From Aquabacterium parvum (GTDB taxonomy: Bacteria; Pseudomonadota; Gammaproteobacteria; Burkholderiales; Burkholderiaceae_C), in NCBI RefSeq assembly GCF_001447195.1, contig NZ_LFRI01000341.1, forward strand, positions 372,001 to 436,000: a DNA stretch of 64,000 bases, read 5' to 3'. Both the position numbers and the translations under genes were made by a program. Below, piece after piece: positions 33,685 to 45,907 of the stretch (positions are counted from its first letter, which is position 1; each line of letters starts with the position of its first letter). The notes below the pieces were generated by a model. It saw only the letters and a program-made list of their open reading frames with translations. It made no database searches and was not told the DNA's origin.

Positions 33685-34872
33685 ATGATCACCCTGCAAC
33701 GCCCAGGCGCGCTGACGGCCCTGCCACCGCTGTCGCTGTACGTGCACCTGCCCTGGTGCCTCAAGAAATGCCCGTACTGCGACTTCAACTCACACGAGCT
33801 GCGCGGTGATGCCGACGAGCGCGCACCGCTGGAGTCCCGCTACCTCGACGCCCTGCGCGCGGACCTCGAAGCCGCACTGCCCCAGATCTGGGGCCGCCGC
33901 GTGCACACCATCTTCATCGGTGGTGGCACGCCCAGCCTGTTCTCGCCCGAGGCCATCGACCGCCTGCTGGCCGACATCCGCGCGCGCCTGCCGCTCGAGC
34001 CCGGCTGCGAGGTCACGCTGGAAGCCAACCCCGGCACCTTCGAGCGCGACCGCTTCAAGGCCTTCCGCCAGGCCGGCGTCACGCGCCTGTCGATCGGCGT
34101 GCAGAGCTTCGACGACGCCAAGCTCAGGTCCCTGGGCCGCGTGCACGACCGCGCGCAAGCGATCGCTGCGGTCGAAGAAGCCCAGCGCTGCTTCGACACC
34201 TTCAACCTCGACCTGATGTACGCCCTGCCCGGCCAGACCATGGCCGAGCTGCAGGCCGACCTCGATCAGGCACTGGCCTTCGCGCCGCCGCACCTCTCGC
34301 TCTATCACCTGACGATGGAGCCCAACACCGTCTTCGGCAGCCGCCCACCTGCCAACCTGCCCGACGACGACACCGCCTTCGACATGCTCGACCTGCTGAC
34401 CGCAGGCACCACCGCGGCAGGTCTGCAGCGCTATGAGGTCTCGGCCTACGCGCGCCCTGGCCACCACTGCGAGCACAACCTCAACTACTGGCAGTTCGGC
34501 GACTACCTGGGCATCGGCGCAGGCGCGCACAGCAAGATCAGCTTCCCGGACCGCATCGTGCGACAGGTGCGCTGGCGCGAGCCGAACACCTACATGGACC
34601 AGGCCGCGCAAGGCCAGGCCACCTCGAACGAACACGATGTCGGCCTGTCGGCGCGCCCCTTCGAGTTCATGATGAATGCGCTGCGCTTGAAGGACGGCTT
34701 CGAGCTGCAGCGCTTTGCCGAGCGCACGGGCCTGACGCTGGCCAGCATCCAGAAACCGCTGGCCGAAGCCGAGGCCAAAGGCCTGCTGCAACGCGACCTG
34801 GCGCGCGCCTGGCCCACCGACAAGGGCTTCGACTTCCTGAGCGACCTGCAGGCCCTCTTTCTCAACGAGTGA
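33685..34872 (+). CDS. hemW: radical SAM heme chaperone HemW
   Basis: HemW (often mislabelled oxygen-independent coproporphyrinogen oxidase) is a heme-binding radical SAM protein proposed to insert heme into respiratory enzymes. The 395-residue product has the cluster motif C25-x3-C29-x2-C32 (WCLKKCPYCDF), IFIGGGTPSLF, EANPGTFE and GVQSFDD motifs and a HemN_C-like end. It starts 19 bp after rdgB. Confidence 0.95.
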   Translation: MITLQRPGALTALPPLSLYVHLPWCLKKCPYCDFNSHELRGDADERAPLESRYLDALRADLEAALPQIWGRRVHTIFIGGGTPSLFSPEAIDRLLADIRARLPLEPGCEVTLEANPGTFERDRFKAFRQAGVTRLSIGVQSFDDAKLRSLGRVHDRAQAIAAVEEAQRCFDTFNLDLMYALPGQTMAELQADLDQALAFAPPHLSLYHLTMEPNTVFGSRPPANLPDDDTAFDMLDLLTAGTTAAGLQRYEVSAYARPGHHCEHNLNYWQFGDYLGIGAGAHSKISFPDRIVRQVRWREPNTYMDQAAQGQATSNEHDVGLSARPFEFMMNALRLKDGFELQRFAERTGLTLASIQKPLAEAEAKGLLQRDLARAWPTDKGFDFLSDLQALFLNE

Positions 34873-34938
34873 GCTTCAACGAAGGCCCTTGGGCCCATCA
34901 CTGTCGCACCAGGCAAGGCAGGCAAGTGCCTCGACAAA

Positions 34939-34973
34939 CAAAAAAGCCGCTGGCTTTCACCAGCGGCTTTTTC
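34939..34973. terminator. bidirectional rho-independent terminator between hemW and fadD
   Basis: AAAGCCGCTGG (34943-34953) pairs with CCAGCGGCTTT (34960-34970), loop CTTTCA, flanked by A-run on the left and T-run on the right. It ends both convergent genes. Confidence 0.92.
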
Positions 34974-34993
34974 ATTCAGCAACCTGAAGCAGA

Positions 34994-36691
34994 TCAGGCG
35001 GCCTTCTTCTCGTCGCGCAGTTCGCGGCGCAGGATCTTGCCCACGTTGGTCTTGGGCAGGTCGTTGCGGAACTCGACGTACTTGGGGCACTTGTAGCCGG
35101 TCAGCTGCTCGTGGCAGTAAGCCTTGAGCTGTGCTTCGGTCAGCGTGCTGTCCTTGCGCACCACGAACAGCTTGACGGCCTCACCAGACTTCTCGTCCGG
35201 CACACCCACGGCCGCACACTCCATCACGCCAGGGTGCAGGTTCACCACCTGCTCGACCTCGTTGGGGTACACGTTGAAGCCCGAGACCAGGATCATGTCC
35301 TTCTTGCGGTCCACGATCTTGACCTGGCCCGAGGCGTCCATGATGCCGATGTCGCCCGTGCGGAAGAAGTTGTCGGCGGTCATGACCTTGGCGGTCTCAT
35401 CGGCACGCTGCCAATAACCGGCCATCACCTGCGGACCGCGGATGGCGATCTCGCCCACGGCGCCAATTTCCAGGTGGTTGCCATCGTCGTCCAGGATCGC
35501 CACTTCGGTCGAAGGCAGCGGGTAGCCGATCGAGCCGTTGAACTCGGTGTTGTCCAGGCGGTTGGCCGTGGCCACCGGCGAGGTCTCCGACAGGCCATAG
35601 CCTTCAACGATGGCACAACCCGTGACCTTCTTCCACTTCTCTGCGGTGGCTTGCTGCACGGCCATGCCGCCGCCCATTGACACCTTGAGGCCAGAGAAGT
35701 CCAGCTTGATGAAATCGGGGTGATTGGCCAGCGCGTTGAACAGCGTGTTCACAGCGGGGAACTGGTTGATCTTGTACTTGCCCAGCGTCTTGATCACGGC
35801 CGGCAGGTCACGCGGGTTCGGGATCAGGATGTTCATGCTGCCCATGCGAGCGCCCATGAAGTAGCACACCGTCAGCGCGAAGATGTGATACAGCGGCAAA
35901 GCGCACACAGCCACCAGCGGCTGGTTGCCCAGCTTGCTCAGCTCAGGCTTGAACCAGGCTTCGTTCTGCAGGATGTTGGCCACGACGTTGCTGTGCAGCA
36001 GCGTGGCGCCCTTGGAGACGCCCGTGGTGCCGCCGGTGTACTGCAGGAAGGCCACATCGCTGGGCTGCATGTTCGGGCGGCTGTACTTGGCCGAAGCACC
36101 CTTGGCCAATGCGTCCTTGAAGGACACCACCTTGACCGAGCCGGTGGGCAGGCTGAAAGCCGGCACCATCTTCTTGACGTGGCGCACCACGAGGTTCACC
36201 AGCGCGCCCTTGAGGAAGGGCAGCAGGTCGCCCATGGCGGCCAGCACCACGGTCTTGACCGGCGTGCGCGCGATGACTTCCTGCAGCGTGGTCGCGAAGT
36301 TCTCCAGGATCACGATGGCTTCTGCGCCAGAGTCCTTGAGCTGGTGCTCGAGTTCACGCGGGGTGTAGAGCGGGTTGACGTTGACCACCACGTAGCCGGC
36401 ACGCAGCACCGCAGCAATCGCCACCACATATTGCGGCACGTTGGGCATCATCAGCGCGATGCGTGCACCTTTGGCCAGCCCCAAGGACTGGAAGTAGGCC
36501 GCCAAGGAGCGCGAGAGCTCATCGACCTGCTCGAAGGTCCAGTGCACGTCCATGAACGCGGCCATGTCGCGCTTGGCGTGCTGTTTGAAAGCCTGATCCA
36601 GCAGATCGACCAGCGAGTTGTACTCGCCCAGGTTGATGGTTGCGGGCACGCCGGGCTCATAGCTGGCCAGCCATGGTTGAGAAGTCGTCAT
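34994..36691 (-). CDS. fadD: long-chain fatty acid-CoA ligase
   Basis: FadD activates fatty acids to acyl-CoA with ATP at the inner membrane face. The 565-residue product has the AMP-binding P loop YTGGTTGVSKG, the VEGYGLSETSP motif, and FRTGDIGIMD with VSGFNVYPNEVEQV. Length matches bacterial FadD. It diverges from a Tat small subunit/GMC oxidoreductase pair across 282 bp. A perfect inverted repeat lies 32-54 bp upstream of its start. Confidence 0.95.
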   Translation of the reverse strand: MTTSQPWLASYEPGVPATINLGEYNSLVDLLDQAFKQHAKRDMAAFMDVHWTFEQVDELSRSLAAYFQSLGLAKGARIALMMPNVPQYVVAIAAVLRAGYVVVNVNPLYTPRELEHQLKDSGAEAIVILENFATTLQEVIARTPVKTVVLAAMGDLLPFLKGALVNLVVRHVKKMVPAFSLPTGSVKVVSFKDALAKGASAKYSRPNMQPSDVAFLQYTGGTTGVSKGATLLHSNVVANILQNEAWFKPELSKLGNQPLVAVCALPLYHIFALTVCYFMGARMGSMNILIPNPRDLPAVIKTLGKYKINQFPAVNTLFNALANHPDFIKLDFSGLKVSMGGGMAVQQATAEKWKKVTGCAIVEGYGLSETSPVATANRLDNTEFNGSIGYPLPSTEVAILDDDGNHLEIGAVGEIAIRGPQVMAGYWQRADETAKVMTADNFFRTGDIGIMDASGQVKIVDRKKDMILVSGFNVYPNEVEQVVNLHPGVMECAAVGVPDEKSGEAVKLFVVRKDSTLTEAQLKAYCHEQLTGYKCPKYVEFRNDLPKTNVGKILRRELRDEKKAA

Positions 36692-36722
36692 TTGTCTTCC
36701 TCTGATGGGTCGATGGAGGCAG

Positions 36723-36745
36723 GACTGTCACCAAGCGTGACAGTC
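36723..36745. promoter_or_regulatory. 9-bp inverted repeat upstream of fadD, candidate operator
   Basis: GACTGTCAC (36723-36731) and GTGACAGTC (36737-36745) form a perfect dyad with spacer CAAGC, just ahead of the fadD start. The rest of the 36692-36973 gap holds no gene or other clear signal. It could bind a fatty-acid-responsive regulator of the TetR or GntR type. It does not match the PsrA or FadR consensus that I know. Confidence 0.55.
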
Positions 36746-36973
36746 TGAAACTGGAGCGTTGTTCGCTGCATGGATTCTGCAACATTCGCGACTAAGGGTT
36801 TTCCCGAGACCGCACACGCCGTGATCGTTGTTTGAAACGCCGATGACCATTGAACACGGTATCGGCGGCGTCGCGCTCAGGGTATGTGTGAACCCTGTCA
36901 CGGGCACAATCTTCGGCTGATTTGACTCAGAATGTTTTCACCTTGGCGCCCCCACAGATGAGACAGATTCGAC

Positions 36974-37510
36974 ATGGCTGACCGCGAGATTGACCACCCC
37001 CTCACCCCCAAGCGACGCTGGTTCCTCAAGACCGCGTTGGCCATCGGCGCCGTTGGTGCGTCGCTCGGCGGCCTGGTTTACTGGCACCGCGGCATGGCCG
37101 ATGACAAGCTGACCGAACATGGCCGCGATGTGCTGCGCGGACTCGCCATCGGCATGGTCGGCCCCATGCTGCCCACCGATGCCAAGGCCCGCGAGGCGGC
37201 ACTCGAAGTCCACCTTGAACGCGTCGAAGTGTTCTTGAACGGCCTGCCCACCTTCCTCAAGGGACAGATCGGTGCCGTGCTGGGCCTGCTGGGCAACCTG
37301 CCCACACGCAAGATGCTCACTGGCCTGGGCAAGCGCTGGAGCGAAGCCTCTGAAGCCGAGATCGCCGACGCGATCGAGACCATGCGCTTGAACCCGCTGC
37401 CCACCACACGTCTGACTTACCAGGTGGTCCGTTCGGTGACCTGCATGGTCTTTTTCTCCAACTCCGCCAACTGGTCCTTGACCGGCTACCCAGGCCCTGT
37501 CGAACTATGA
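36974..37510 (+). CDS. Tat-signal small subunit accompanying a GMC oxidoreductase
   Basis: The 178-residue protein has a twin-arginine signal (KRRWFLKT with R14-R15) and a hydrophobic stretch to about residue 38. The remaining helical domain resembles the small (gamma) subunits that escort membrane-bound GMC dehydrogenases, such as gluconate 2-dehydrogenase subunit 3. No cofactor motif is seen. Its stop overlaps the oxidoreductase start (ATGA). Because the large subunit lacks its own signal, the pair probably exports together through Tat. Confidence 0.7.
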   Translation: MADREIDHPLTPKRRWFLKTALAIGAVGASLGGLVYWHRGMADDKLTEHGRDVLRGLAIGMVGPMLPTDAKAREAALEVHLERVEVFLNGLPTFLKGQIGAVLGLLGNLPTRKMLTGLGKRWSEASEAEIADAIETMRLNPLPTTRLTYQVVRSVTCMVFFSNSANWSLTGYPGPVEL

Positions 37511-39117
37511 GCAAACTCCCCGATCCCTTCCGCGAAGGCCTGGCGCGTGGCTGGAAAGCCACCAATGGCGAGGCGGGACTGCCCCAAGAGATTCAGTGCG
37601 ACGTGGCCATCGTGGGCTCTGGCGCCGGCGCCGGCATCACCGCTGAATTGCTGACCAAGGCTGGCCTGGATGTCGTCCTGATCGAAGAAGGCCCGCTGAA
37701 AACCAGCTCGGATTTCAACCAGAAAGAATCCGAGGCCTACGCCAGCCTGTACCAGGAAGGCGCAGGTCGCCGCACCATGGACGGTGCGCTCACCTTGCTG
37801 CAGGGCCGCTGCGTGGGCGGCACCACGGTCATCAACTGGACCAGCTCCTTCCGAACGCCCGCCAGCACCCTGGGCTACTGGCAGGACAAGTTCGGCCTGA
37901 AAGACTTCAGCGAAGCCGCCATGGCGCCCTGGTTCGATCAAGCCGAAAAGCGCCTGAACGTGCACAAGTGGGACATCCCCCCCAACCCCAACAACGAGTT
38001 GCTGCGCACCGGCGCGCACAAGCTCGGCATCTCAGCCGAGGTGATCCCGCGCAACGTCAAGACCTGCTACAACCTCGGCTCTTGCGGCATGGGATGCCCG
38101 ACGAATGCCAAGCAGTCGATGCTGGTGACCACGATCCCAGCTGCCCTCGAAACAGGCGCACGGCTGTTTCACCAGACCCGAGCCCAGCGCTTCGAATTCG
38201 ATGGCAACCGCGTGACGGGCCTGGAGTGCGTGGGCATCCGCATCAACGGCACCCGCACGTCCGACCAGGTCATGCGCGTCAAGGCTCGCCATTACGTGGT
38301 CTCCGGCGGCGCCATCAACTCGCCCGCGCTGCTCAAGCGCTCCGACGCCCCGGACCCGCACGGCCTGCTGGGCAAGCGCACCTTCCTGCACCCAGTGGCG
38401 TTTTCCAACGGCGTCTACAAGGAGCGCGTGGAAGGCTGGAGCGGCGCGCCGCAGTCCATTTACTCCGATCACTTCGTGCACAACGCGCCGTTTGATGGCC
38501 CGATCGGCTACAAGCTGGAAGCCACCCCCATCCACCCGGGCCTGATGTCCGTGCTGATGGGCGGCTACGGCAAGGCCCTGGCCGAGCGCGTCGAAAACTA
38601 CCCGCACACGCAAACGATGCTGTCGCTCATGCGCGATGGTTTCCACCCCGAGTCCGAAGGCGGAACGGTGCTGCTCAACGTCGATGGCATGCCGCTGCTC
38701 AACTACGTGATGAGCGACTACGTGCTGGCCGGCTTCAAGCAGTCCTTGCTGACCATGGCCGAAATCCAGTTCGCAGCTGGTGCCACCAAGGTGTTGCCGC
38801 TGCACGAACAAGGCCGCTACTACACCAGCTGGGCCGAGGCCAAGGCCGCCATCGAGGCCTTCGAGATGAAGGCGTACTACGTCGGCGGCGGCAGCGCCCA
38901 CATCATGGGCGGGTGCGGCATGGGCGGCTCAGAAAAGCTCGGCGTGGTGCGGCCGGACGGCGTGCACTGGCAGATCGAGAACCTCTCGGTGCACGACGGA
39001 TCGATCTTCCCCACCAGCATTGGCGCCAACCCGCAACTCTCGATCTACGGCATCGTCAACCGCATGGCCACGCAACTGGCCAAGCGGCTGAGCGACAAGG
39101 ACGTGGCACTGGCCTGA
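37507..39117 (+). CDS. GMC-family FAD-dependent alcohol dehydrogenase/oxidase
   Basis: The 536-residue flavoprotein has the FAD dinucleotide motif AIVGSGAGAGI (35-45), the GMC signature LLQGRCVGGTTVINW, SGGAINSPALLKRS, and the C-terminal GSAHIMGGCGMG and NPQLSIYGIVNRMA with the catalytic-region histidine. A cysteine cluster C187/C193/C197 (SCGMGCP) followed by NAKQS resembles long-chain alcohol oxidase-type GMC enzymes. With fadD divergent next door, oxidation of fatty alcohols is a reasonable inference, but the substrate is not proven. No signal peptide is seen. Confidence 0.85.
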   Translation: MSKLPDPFREGLARGWKATNGEAGLPQEIQCDVAIVGSGAGAGITAELLTKAGLDVVLIEEGPLKTSSDFNQKESEAYASLYQEGAGRRTMDGALTLLQGRCVGGTTVINWTSSFRTPASTLGYWQDKFGLKDFSEAAMAPWFDQAEKRLNVHKWDIPPNPNNELLRTGAHKLGISAEVIPRNVKTCYNLGSCGMGCPTNAKQSMLVTTIPAALETGARLFHQTRAQRFEFDGNRVTGLECVGIRINGTRTSDQVMRVKARHYVVSGGAINSPALLKRSDAPDPHGLLGKRTFLHPVAFSNGVYKERVEGWSGAPQSIYSDHFVHNAPFDGPIGYKLEATPIHPGLMSVLMGGYGKALAERVENYPHTQTMLSLMRDGFHPESEGGTVLLNVDGMPLLNYVMSDYVLAGFKQSLLTMAEIQFAAGATKVLPLHEQGRYYTSWAEAKAAIEAFEMKAYYVGGGSAHIMGGCGMGGSEKLGVVRPDGVHWQIENLSVHDGSIFPTSIGANPQLSIYGIVNRMATQLAKRLSDKDVALA

Positions 39118-39154
39118 CGCGCACGCAGGCCTCAGCCGAGGCATTCCAGTACCC

Positions 39155-39180
39155 AAGGCGACCCATGAGGTCGCCTTTTT
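39155..39180 (+). terminator. rho-independent terminator after the GMC oxidoreductase
   Basis: AAGGCGACC (39155-39163) pairs with GGTCGCCTT (39169-39177), loop CATGA, followed by TTT. It lies 38 bp after the stop codon. Confidence 0.88.
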
Positions 39181-39252
39181 CATGCCCGAAGGTCACGAGG
39201 ACGACCAAACGCCCTCAAGCCACCTTCAGCACGCGAGCAAGCCTCCCGTCCC

Positions 39253-39290
39253 AAAAAGAAAAAGCCCCACAGCTGCCTGCAGGGCTTTTT
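39253..39290 (-). terminator. probable rho-independent terminator of the OmpA-family gene
   Basis: On the minus strand AAAAAGCCC and GGGCTTTTT (outer arms around 39290 and 39261) enclose a short GC-rich loop and run into TTTTCTTTTT, 40-75 bp after the stop codon at 39330. Confidence 0.7.
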
Positions 39291-39329
39291 CGGTGAGTGC
39301 GAATCAGCGGGCCTCAAGCCCGCCGTGCA

Positions 39330-39962
39330 TCACTTGGTGCGGGTGCCGACCACTTCGATTTCGACGCGGCGGTTCTTGGCGCGACCATCAGCCGACTTGT
39401 TGTCAGCAACGGGCTGCTTCTCGCCCTTGCCTTCAACGTACACGCGGGAAGCGTCGGTGCCCTTGCTGGTCAGGTAGTCCTTGACGGCCTGAGCGCGCTT
39501 CTCGGACAGCTTCTGGTTGTAGGCGTCAGCGCCCACGGAGTCGGTGTGACCCACGGCGATGATGACTTCCAGGGTGATGCCCTTGACCTTGTCGGACAGA
39601 TCGTCCAGCTTGGCCTTGCCTTCAGGCTTGAGGGTGGCCTTGTCGAAGTCGAAGAAGGCGTCAGCAGCGAAGCTCACCTTTTCGGTGGCAGGCGCCACGG
39701 GCACGACGGGGGCCGGAGCCGGGGCAGCTGCGGGGGCAGCCGGTGCGGCAACAGGAGCCGGGGCAGTCGGAGCGGGCACGCCGTCGCAGCCTTGGACGCC
39801 GGTGGCCGGGGTCCAGCCGGTGTCGCGCCAGCAGTATTCGTTCGAGCCGTTCTTCCAGACGGTGCCGTCGGTGGCACGCCAGTTGTCGACGTTCTGGGCG
39901 AATGCACCACCGGCCAGTGCAGCAGTGGCAAACAGCGCGGCGATCTTGTTGAGTTTGATCAT
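39330..39962 (-). CDS. OmpA-family outer-membrane/periplasmic protein
   Basis: From ATG 39962 (AGGA six bases upstream) the protein has 210 residues. A signal peptide (MIKLNKIAALFATAALAGGAFA) is followed by a short domain with two cysteines (about 23-65) and a proline/alanine-rich linker (about 66-100). The C-terminal OmpA domain has FDFDKATLKPEGKAKLDDL, GHTDSVGADAYNQKLSEKRA and NRRVEIEV, which bind peptidoglycan. It lacks an eight-stranded beta barrel, so it is an OmpA-like anchor rather than a true porin-type OmpA. The GTG at 39974 is less likely because it overlaps the Shine-Dalgarno sequence. Confidence 0.93.
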   Translation of the reverse strand: MIKLNKIAALFATAALAGGAFAQNVDNWRATDGTVWKNGSNEYCWRDTGWTPATGVQGCDGVPAPTAPAPVAAPAAPAAAPAPAPVVPVAPATEKVSFAADAFFDFDKATLKPEGKAKLDDLSDKVKGITLEVIIAVGHTDSVGADAYNQKLSEKRAQAVKDYLTSKGTDASRVYVEGKGEKQPVADNKSADGRAKNRRVEIEVVGTRTK

Positions 39963-40150
39963 GCAGGTCCTCACGAGTATTAGGCGCAGACAAAAACTGC
40001 GAACGGCCCATGTGGGCAGTACCCCAGAACGGGCTTTTGCCCTGAAGAACAGGGATCACCCTAGGGCTGGTAACCAAATCATTGTGCCACAGCGATCCAT
40101 TCGCTCAAGCATCCCCCGGGCTGCAGCGTCGCGCAGCTCGCCGCTGTTGC

Positions 40151-40180
40151 TTCAGGGCGACATGAGCGGCCAATTACAAT
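40151..40180 (+). promoter_or_regulatory. candidate gyrA promoter
   Basis: A good -10 box TACAAT (40175-40180) sits 60 bp before the gyrA ATG, with a weak -35 candidate TTCAGG (40151-40156) at 18-base spacing. The rest of the 278-bp gap between the OmpA-family gene and gyrA shows nothing else I can name. Confidence 0.4.
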
Positions 40181-40240
40181 GCTCGTTTGGACCGGGACCA
40201 CCGTCCAAGCCAGGCGCTCTCCCATATCAGTGAAGCACGC

Positions 40241-42892
<2,652 letters not shown>

Positions 42893-42961
42893 CGACGATC
42901 TGACATCCTGCCGGGCGAAGATGTCGCCCCTTTCGCAACCGGAAAAGACAAGGACCGCAAG

Positions 42962-43558
42962 ATGATGTTCCGCCAAACCGCTCTGGCCGCCGTGGCCGCC
43001 ACCCTGGCCCTGTGCAGCCTGTCGGCCCACGCCGACAAGAAGGAGCAGATCCAGAAGGTGCTGTCCGTGCAGCAGCCCGCCCTGGAAGACATGGCCCGCG
43101 GCGTGGCCGAGCAGCCCGCCCGCCAGCTGGCCGGCGGTGCCCGCAACATCCTGGTGCAAGCCGTGCCGGAGGACAAGCGCGAGGCCACGGCCAAGCAGGT
43201 CGATGCCGAAATCAAGAAGTACCTCGATGGCGCCATCCCCGCTGTGCGCGCCAGCGCCATCAAGCTGGCCCCGACCGCCATCGGCCCCATCCTGGAAGAG
43301 CGCTTCACCGAAGAAGAACTCAAGCAGCTGGTCGTGATGCTGGAGTCGCCCATCCTCAAGCGTTACCAGTCGGCCCTGCCCGAGATGAGCAACGCCCTGC
43401 TGGAAAAGGTCGTCGAAGACGCACGCCCCGCCGTCAACCCCAAGCTGCAAGCCGCCGAAGGCAACATCCGCAAGCTGCTGGACACCGCCTCGGGCGGCAA
43501 GCTGAGCGCGGGCGACAAGGGTGGTGCTGGCGCCGCCAAGCCGGCCACCAAGAAGTAA
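42962..43558 (+). CDS. DUF2059 family secreted protein
   Basis: The 198-residue product has a signal peptide (MMFRQTALAAVAATLALCSL, cleavage after AHA) and a helical DUF2059 domain (LEDMARGV, then FTEEELKQLVVMLESPILKRYQSALPEM). The tail is Lys/Ala/Gly-rich. The function is unknown; it is found regularly between gyrA and serC in this bacterial group. An ATG-ATG pair makes the exact start uncertain by one codon. Confidence 0.88.
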   Translation: MMFRQTALAAVAATLALCSLSAHADKKEQIQKVLSVQQPALEDMARGVAEQPARQLAGGARNILVQAVPEDKREATAKQVDAEIKKYLDGAIPAVRASAIKLAPTAIGPILEERFTEEELKQLVVMLESPILKRYQSALPEMSNALLEKVVEDARPAVNPKLQAAEGNIRKLLDTASGGKLSAGDKGGAGAAKPATKK

Positions 43559-43581
43559 GCTAGAGCCCTCTATCGTGGTGC

Positions 43582-43612
43582 GGGGCGCCCGACGGCGCCC
43601 CGACCCGTTTTT
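43582..43612 (+). terminator. hairpin terminator candidate before serC
   Basis: GGGGCGCC (43582-43589) pairs with GGCGCCCC (43594-43601), loop CGAC, followed six bases later by TTTTT. The gap before the T-run weakens the call, and some readthrough into serC is likely. Confidence 0.5.
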
Positions 43613-43635
43613 CAAGACGCCTTTTCCCGCGCGCC

Positions 43636-44754
43636 ATGACCCGCCCTTTCAACTTCTCGGCCGGACCGGCCACGCTTCCAGAAGAAGTGCTGCAGCAAGC
43701 GGCGCGCGAGATGCTGGACTGGCAAGGCAGCGGCATGGGCGTCATGGAAATGAGCCACCGGGGCAAGGAGTTCATCTCCATCGCGCAGCAGGCCGAATCC
43801 GACCTGCGCACCCTGCTGGCGGTGCCAGCCAACTTTCGCATCCTGTTCATGCAGGGTGGCGCGCTCGCCGAAAACGCCATCCTGCCGATGAACCTCTCGC
43901 GCGGCGGCCGCACCGATTACGTCGTCACCGGCTCGTGGTCGCAGAAGTCGGCCAAAGAAGCACGCAAGTTCAGCGACGTGCACATCGCCGCCAGCAACGA
44001 GGCCGACCACCACACCTCGCTGCCCGCCGCCAGCACCTGGCAGCTCTCAAGCGATGCGGCTTACGTGCACGCGTGCAGCAACGAGACCATCCACGGCGTC
44101 GAGATGCACGAGCTGCCCGACCTGGCAGCGCTGGGATCGAAGGCGCCGCTGGTCATCGACTTTTCTTCGCACGTGCTCTCGCGCAGCATCGACTGGTCGC
44201 GCGTGGCCATGGCCTACGGCGGCGCCCAAAAGAACATCGGCCCCTCCGGCCTGACGCTGGTCATCGTGCGAGAAGACCTGCTGGGCCAGGCCCTGCCGAT
44301 CACGCCCTCGGCCTTCGACTACAAGGTCGTGGCCGACAACGGTTCGATGTACAACACGCCCCCCACCTACGCCTGGTACATCGCCGGGCTGGTGTTCCAG
44401 TGGATCCAGCGCCAGACCGAGGTCACGCCGCAAGGCACTCTCAAAGGCCTGGCCGCGATGGAGACCCGCGCCATCGCCCGATCGAAGCTGTTCTACGACT
44501 ACGTCGACGGCTCGGGCTTCTACCTCAACAAGGTGGACGTGAACTGCCGTTCGCGCATGAACATCCCCTTCTTCCTGCACGACGAGTCGCTCAACGAGGC
44601 CTTCCTGGCCGGCGCCAAGAACGCCGGCCTGCTGCAACTCAAGGGCCACAAGTCGGTGGGCGGCATGCGCGCGTCCCTGTACAACGCCATGCCGATGGCA
44701 GGCGTGCAGGCCCTGGTCGACTACATGAAGCACTTCGCGACGACCCATGGCTGA
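43636..44754 (+). CDS. serC: phosphoserine aminotransferase
   Basis: SerC makes 3-phosphoserine in serine synthesis and also acts in pyridoxal phosphate synthesis. The 372-residue product starts [15 protein letters not shown] and has the PLP lysine K199 in [18 protein letters not shown], with the [17 protein letters not shown]-terminal motif. It overlaps pheA by eight bases. Confidence 0.97.
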   Translation: MTRPFNFSAGPATLPEEVLQQAAREMLDWQGSGMGVMEMSHRGKEFISIAQQAESDLRTLLAVPANFRILFMQGGALAENAILPMNLSRGGRTDYVVTGSWSQKSAKEARKFSDVHIAASNEADHHTSLPAASTWQLSSDAAYVHACSNETIHGVEMHELPDLAALGSKAPLVIDFSSHVLSRSIDWSRVAMAYGGAQKNIGPSGLTLVIVREDLLGQALPITPSAFDYKVVADNGSMYNTPPTYAWYIAGLVFQWIQRQTEVTPQGTLKGLAAMETRAIARSKLFYDYVDGSGFYLNKVDVNCRSRMNIPFFLHDESLNEAFLAGAKNAGLLQLKGHKSVGGMRASLYNAMPMAGVQALVDYMKHFATTHG

Positions 44755-45886
44755 CACCCCTGACTCCGCATCCGGCCACTTCCAGCCCGACGGCCGCCCG
44801 GTCGATGCACAGCTCGCCGATTTGCGCGTGCAGATCGACTCGGTCGACCAGCAGCTGTTGTCGCTGCTGAACCAGCGCGCCAAGCTGGCGCAAGCGGTGG
44901 GCGAAGTCAAGAAAATCGACGGATCGCCCGTCTTCAGGCCCGATCGCGAAATCCAGGTCATCGAAGGCCTGCGCCAAGGCAACCCGGGGCCCGTCCTGCC
45001 TGAAAGCATCAGCCCCATCTGGCGCGAGATCATGTCGGCCTGCCGTGCGCTGGAAGCCAAGCAGCGCGTGGCCTTCCTGGGCCCCGTGGGCACCTTCACC
45101 GAGCAGGCCGCCCTGAAGTATTTCGGCTCGTCCATCGAGCCGGTGCTCTGCGCCAACTTCGACGAGGTGTTCCGCGCCACCGAAGCCGGCTCAGCCGATT
45201 TCGGCGTGATCGCCATTGAAAACTCGACCGAAGGTGTGGTCGCCCGCTCGCTCGACCTGCTGCTGCAATCGCCGCTGGTCGTCATGGGCGAGACCTCGCT
45301 GCTGGTGCAGCACAACCTGCTTCGCGGCACGCCGTCGCTGCAAGGCATCACCGCGGTGGCCGCTCACCCTCAGGCCCTCGCACAGTGCCAGGGCTGGCTC
45401 GCGCAGCACCTGCCGCAAGCCGAGCGCCATGCCGTGAGCAGCAACGCCGAAGGTGCACGCCTGGCCGCCGCCGACCCCAGCGTTGCAGCCCTGGCCAGTG
45501 AACGCGCTGCGGCCATGTTCGGCCTGCACGTGGTGCAGCGCGCCGTGCAGGACGAAGCCCACAACCGCACCCGCTTCGTGGTCCTCACCCGGCCAGAGCG
45601 ACAGCCGCCGTCCGGCCCCACCGGTCGCGACTGCACCAGCCTGATCGCCTCGGTGGACAACCGCCCTGGCGCCGTGCACGACCTGCTCGTGCCGCTCAAG
45701 CGCCATGGCGTGTCCATGACCCGCTTCGAGTCCCGCCCGGCCCGCTCGGGCCAGTGGGAGTACTTCTTCTTCATCGACCTGGCCGGCCACGCCGCCCAGG
45801 ACAACGTGGCCGCCGCCCTCGACGAGCTGCGCGCCCAGTGTTCTTTCTTCAAGGTGCTCGGCAGCTACCCGCTGGACGTGCACTGA
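44747..45886 (+). CDS. pheA: chorismate mutase/prephenate dehydratase (P-protein)
   Basis: PheA converts chorismate through prephenate to phenylpyruvate. The 379-residue fusion has a chorismate mutase domain (about 22-103), a dehydratase domain (about 107-285) starting [19 protein letters not shown] with ENSTEG at 157-162, and a C-terminal ACT domain with the phenylalanine-binding ESRP motif. It overlaps serC and is followed by tyrA. The N-terminal 20 residues are extra. In many relatives hisC lies between pheA and tyrA, but here it is absent. Confidence 0.97.
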   Translation: MADTPDSASGHFQPDGRPVDAQLADLRVQIDSVDQQLLSLLNQRAKLAQAVGEVKKIDGSPVFRPDREIQVIEGLRQGNPGPVLPESISPIWREIMSACRALEAKQRVAFLGPVGTFTEQAALKYFGSSIEPVLCANFDEVFRATEAGSADFGVIAIENSTEGVVARSLDLLLQSPLVVMGETSLLVQHNLLRGTPSLQGITAVAAHPQALAQCQGWLAQHLPQAERHAVSSNAEGARLAAADPSVAALASERAAAMFGLHVVQRAVQDEAHNRTRFVVLTRPERQPPSGPTGRDCTSLIASVDNRPGAVHDLLVPLKRHGVSMTRFESRPARSGQWEYFFFIDLAGHAAQDNVAAALDELRAQCSFFKVLGSYPLDVH

Positions 45887-45907
45887 GTCACCAGGACCTC
45901 GACCACC

